From: DASRAJ01 sp039920305
GTDB taxonomy: Bacteria; Bacteroidota; Bacteroidia; Chitinophagales; UBA10324
Reading direction: 5' to 3'
Length of the DNA: 6,122 nucleotides
Assembly (NCBI GenBank): GCA_039920305.1
Contig: JBDSEA010000217.1
Location: 1-6,122 of the forward strand
Shown in pieces: positions 5,984 through 6,122 of the stretch. How positions within the stretch are numbered: the stretch's first letter is position 1; each line of letters opens with the position of its first letter. Below the pieces are notes generated by a model, which saw only the letters and a list, made by a program, of their open reading frames with translations, did no database searches and was not told where the DNA came from. Made by a program: the position numbers and the translations under genes.

Positions 5984-6122
5984 ATGGTAGAACGAAGTAA
6001 ATTTAGTGGTGTGAACTCAATTACTTTCAACCAGAACTTTAAAACAGAAGTGGATTGCCTGGATTATTTGGCGTCCTTGAAATGGTCAGAGGGCTATAGC
6101 TGTAAGAGGTGTAAGAATAATA
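5984..6122 (+). CDS. IS1595-family transposase, N-terminal end (cut by window edge)
   Basis: The first 46 codons are visible. The sequence 'FSGVNSITFNQNF' (7-19), followed by 'DCLDYLASLKWSEGYSC' (24-40) and the CxxC pair Cys40/Cys43, is the pattern of the N-terminal zinc-ribbon domain (Zn_Tnp_IS1595 type) of IS1595/ISXO2-like transposases, very similar to common Bacteroidota versions. The second CxxC and the DDE/N catalytic core would lie beyond the window. An in-frame stop at 5972-5974 and a single following ATG fix the start at 5984. The visible part is intact, but whether the whole gene is functional cannot be judged. In this family the zinc ribbon is thought to contact DNA and the RNase H-like core moves the element by cut-and-paste. 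Confidence 0.85.
   Translation, partial: MVERSKFSGVNSITFNQNFKTEVDCLDYLASLKWSEGYSCKRCKNN
5984..6122 (+). mobile_element. IS1595-family insertion sequence, left part only
   Basis: The presence of the element is inferred from the transposase N-terminus. The real left boundary lies somewhere upstream of 5984, within the non-coding stretch, and the right end is outside the window. Neither terminal inverted repeats nor the expected 8-base target duplication can be identified from this side alone, so only the certain part is given. Confidence 0.65.

Overview
The window reads as chromosomal DNA from a member of the Bacteroidota, most likely the Chitinophagia/Sphingobacteriia side. Three things suggest this: the protein families present (an AsmA protein with a long helical tail, a small PorT-like outer-membrane barrel, a membrane-bound patatin, and an IS1595-type transposase beginning with a typical Bacteroidota N-terminus), the near absence of Shine-Dalgarno sequences, and TAnnTTTG-like boxes in front of several genes. 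The assignment is inference from family resemblance; there is no rRNA or other marker gene here.

Layout. Positions 1-1455 (+) hold the C-terminal part of an AsmA-family envelope protein whose start lies outside the window. After a 35-base convergent gap, 1491-2180 (-) encodes a secreted beta-barrel outer-membrane protein. A 95-base divergent spacer leads to 2276-4537 (+), a 753-residue protein with about seven membrane helices followed by a patatin-type lipid acyl hydrolase domain. A hairpin at 4581-4610 closes that gene. Next comes a short GC-rich stretch (4628-4684) that can fold as an H-type pseudoknot, and then a DUF1772 four-helix membrane protein (4737-5225, +). A small single-domain protein resembling the eRF1 domain-3-like 'translational machinery' family follows (5298-5675, +). 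About 308 bases without a convincing gene (5676-5983) precede the N-terminal zinc-ribbon end of an IS1595-family transposase (5984 to the window edge, +).

The first three genes share a cell-envelope or lipid theme (AsmA-like lipid-handling protein, outer-membrane barrel, membrane phospholipase), but they are not in one operon: orientations alternate and the spacers are sizeable. The right-hand part looks like individually transcribed small genes ending at a transposon. The least explained item is the pseudoknot-capable segment between the patatin and DUF1772 genes. I found no clear sign of a new multi-gene system, CRISPR array or defence island.
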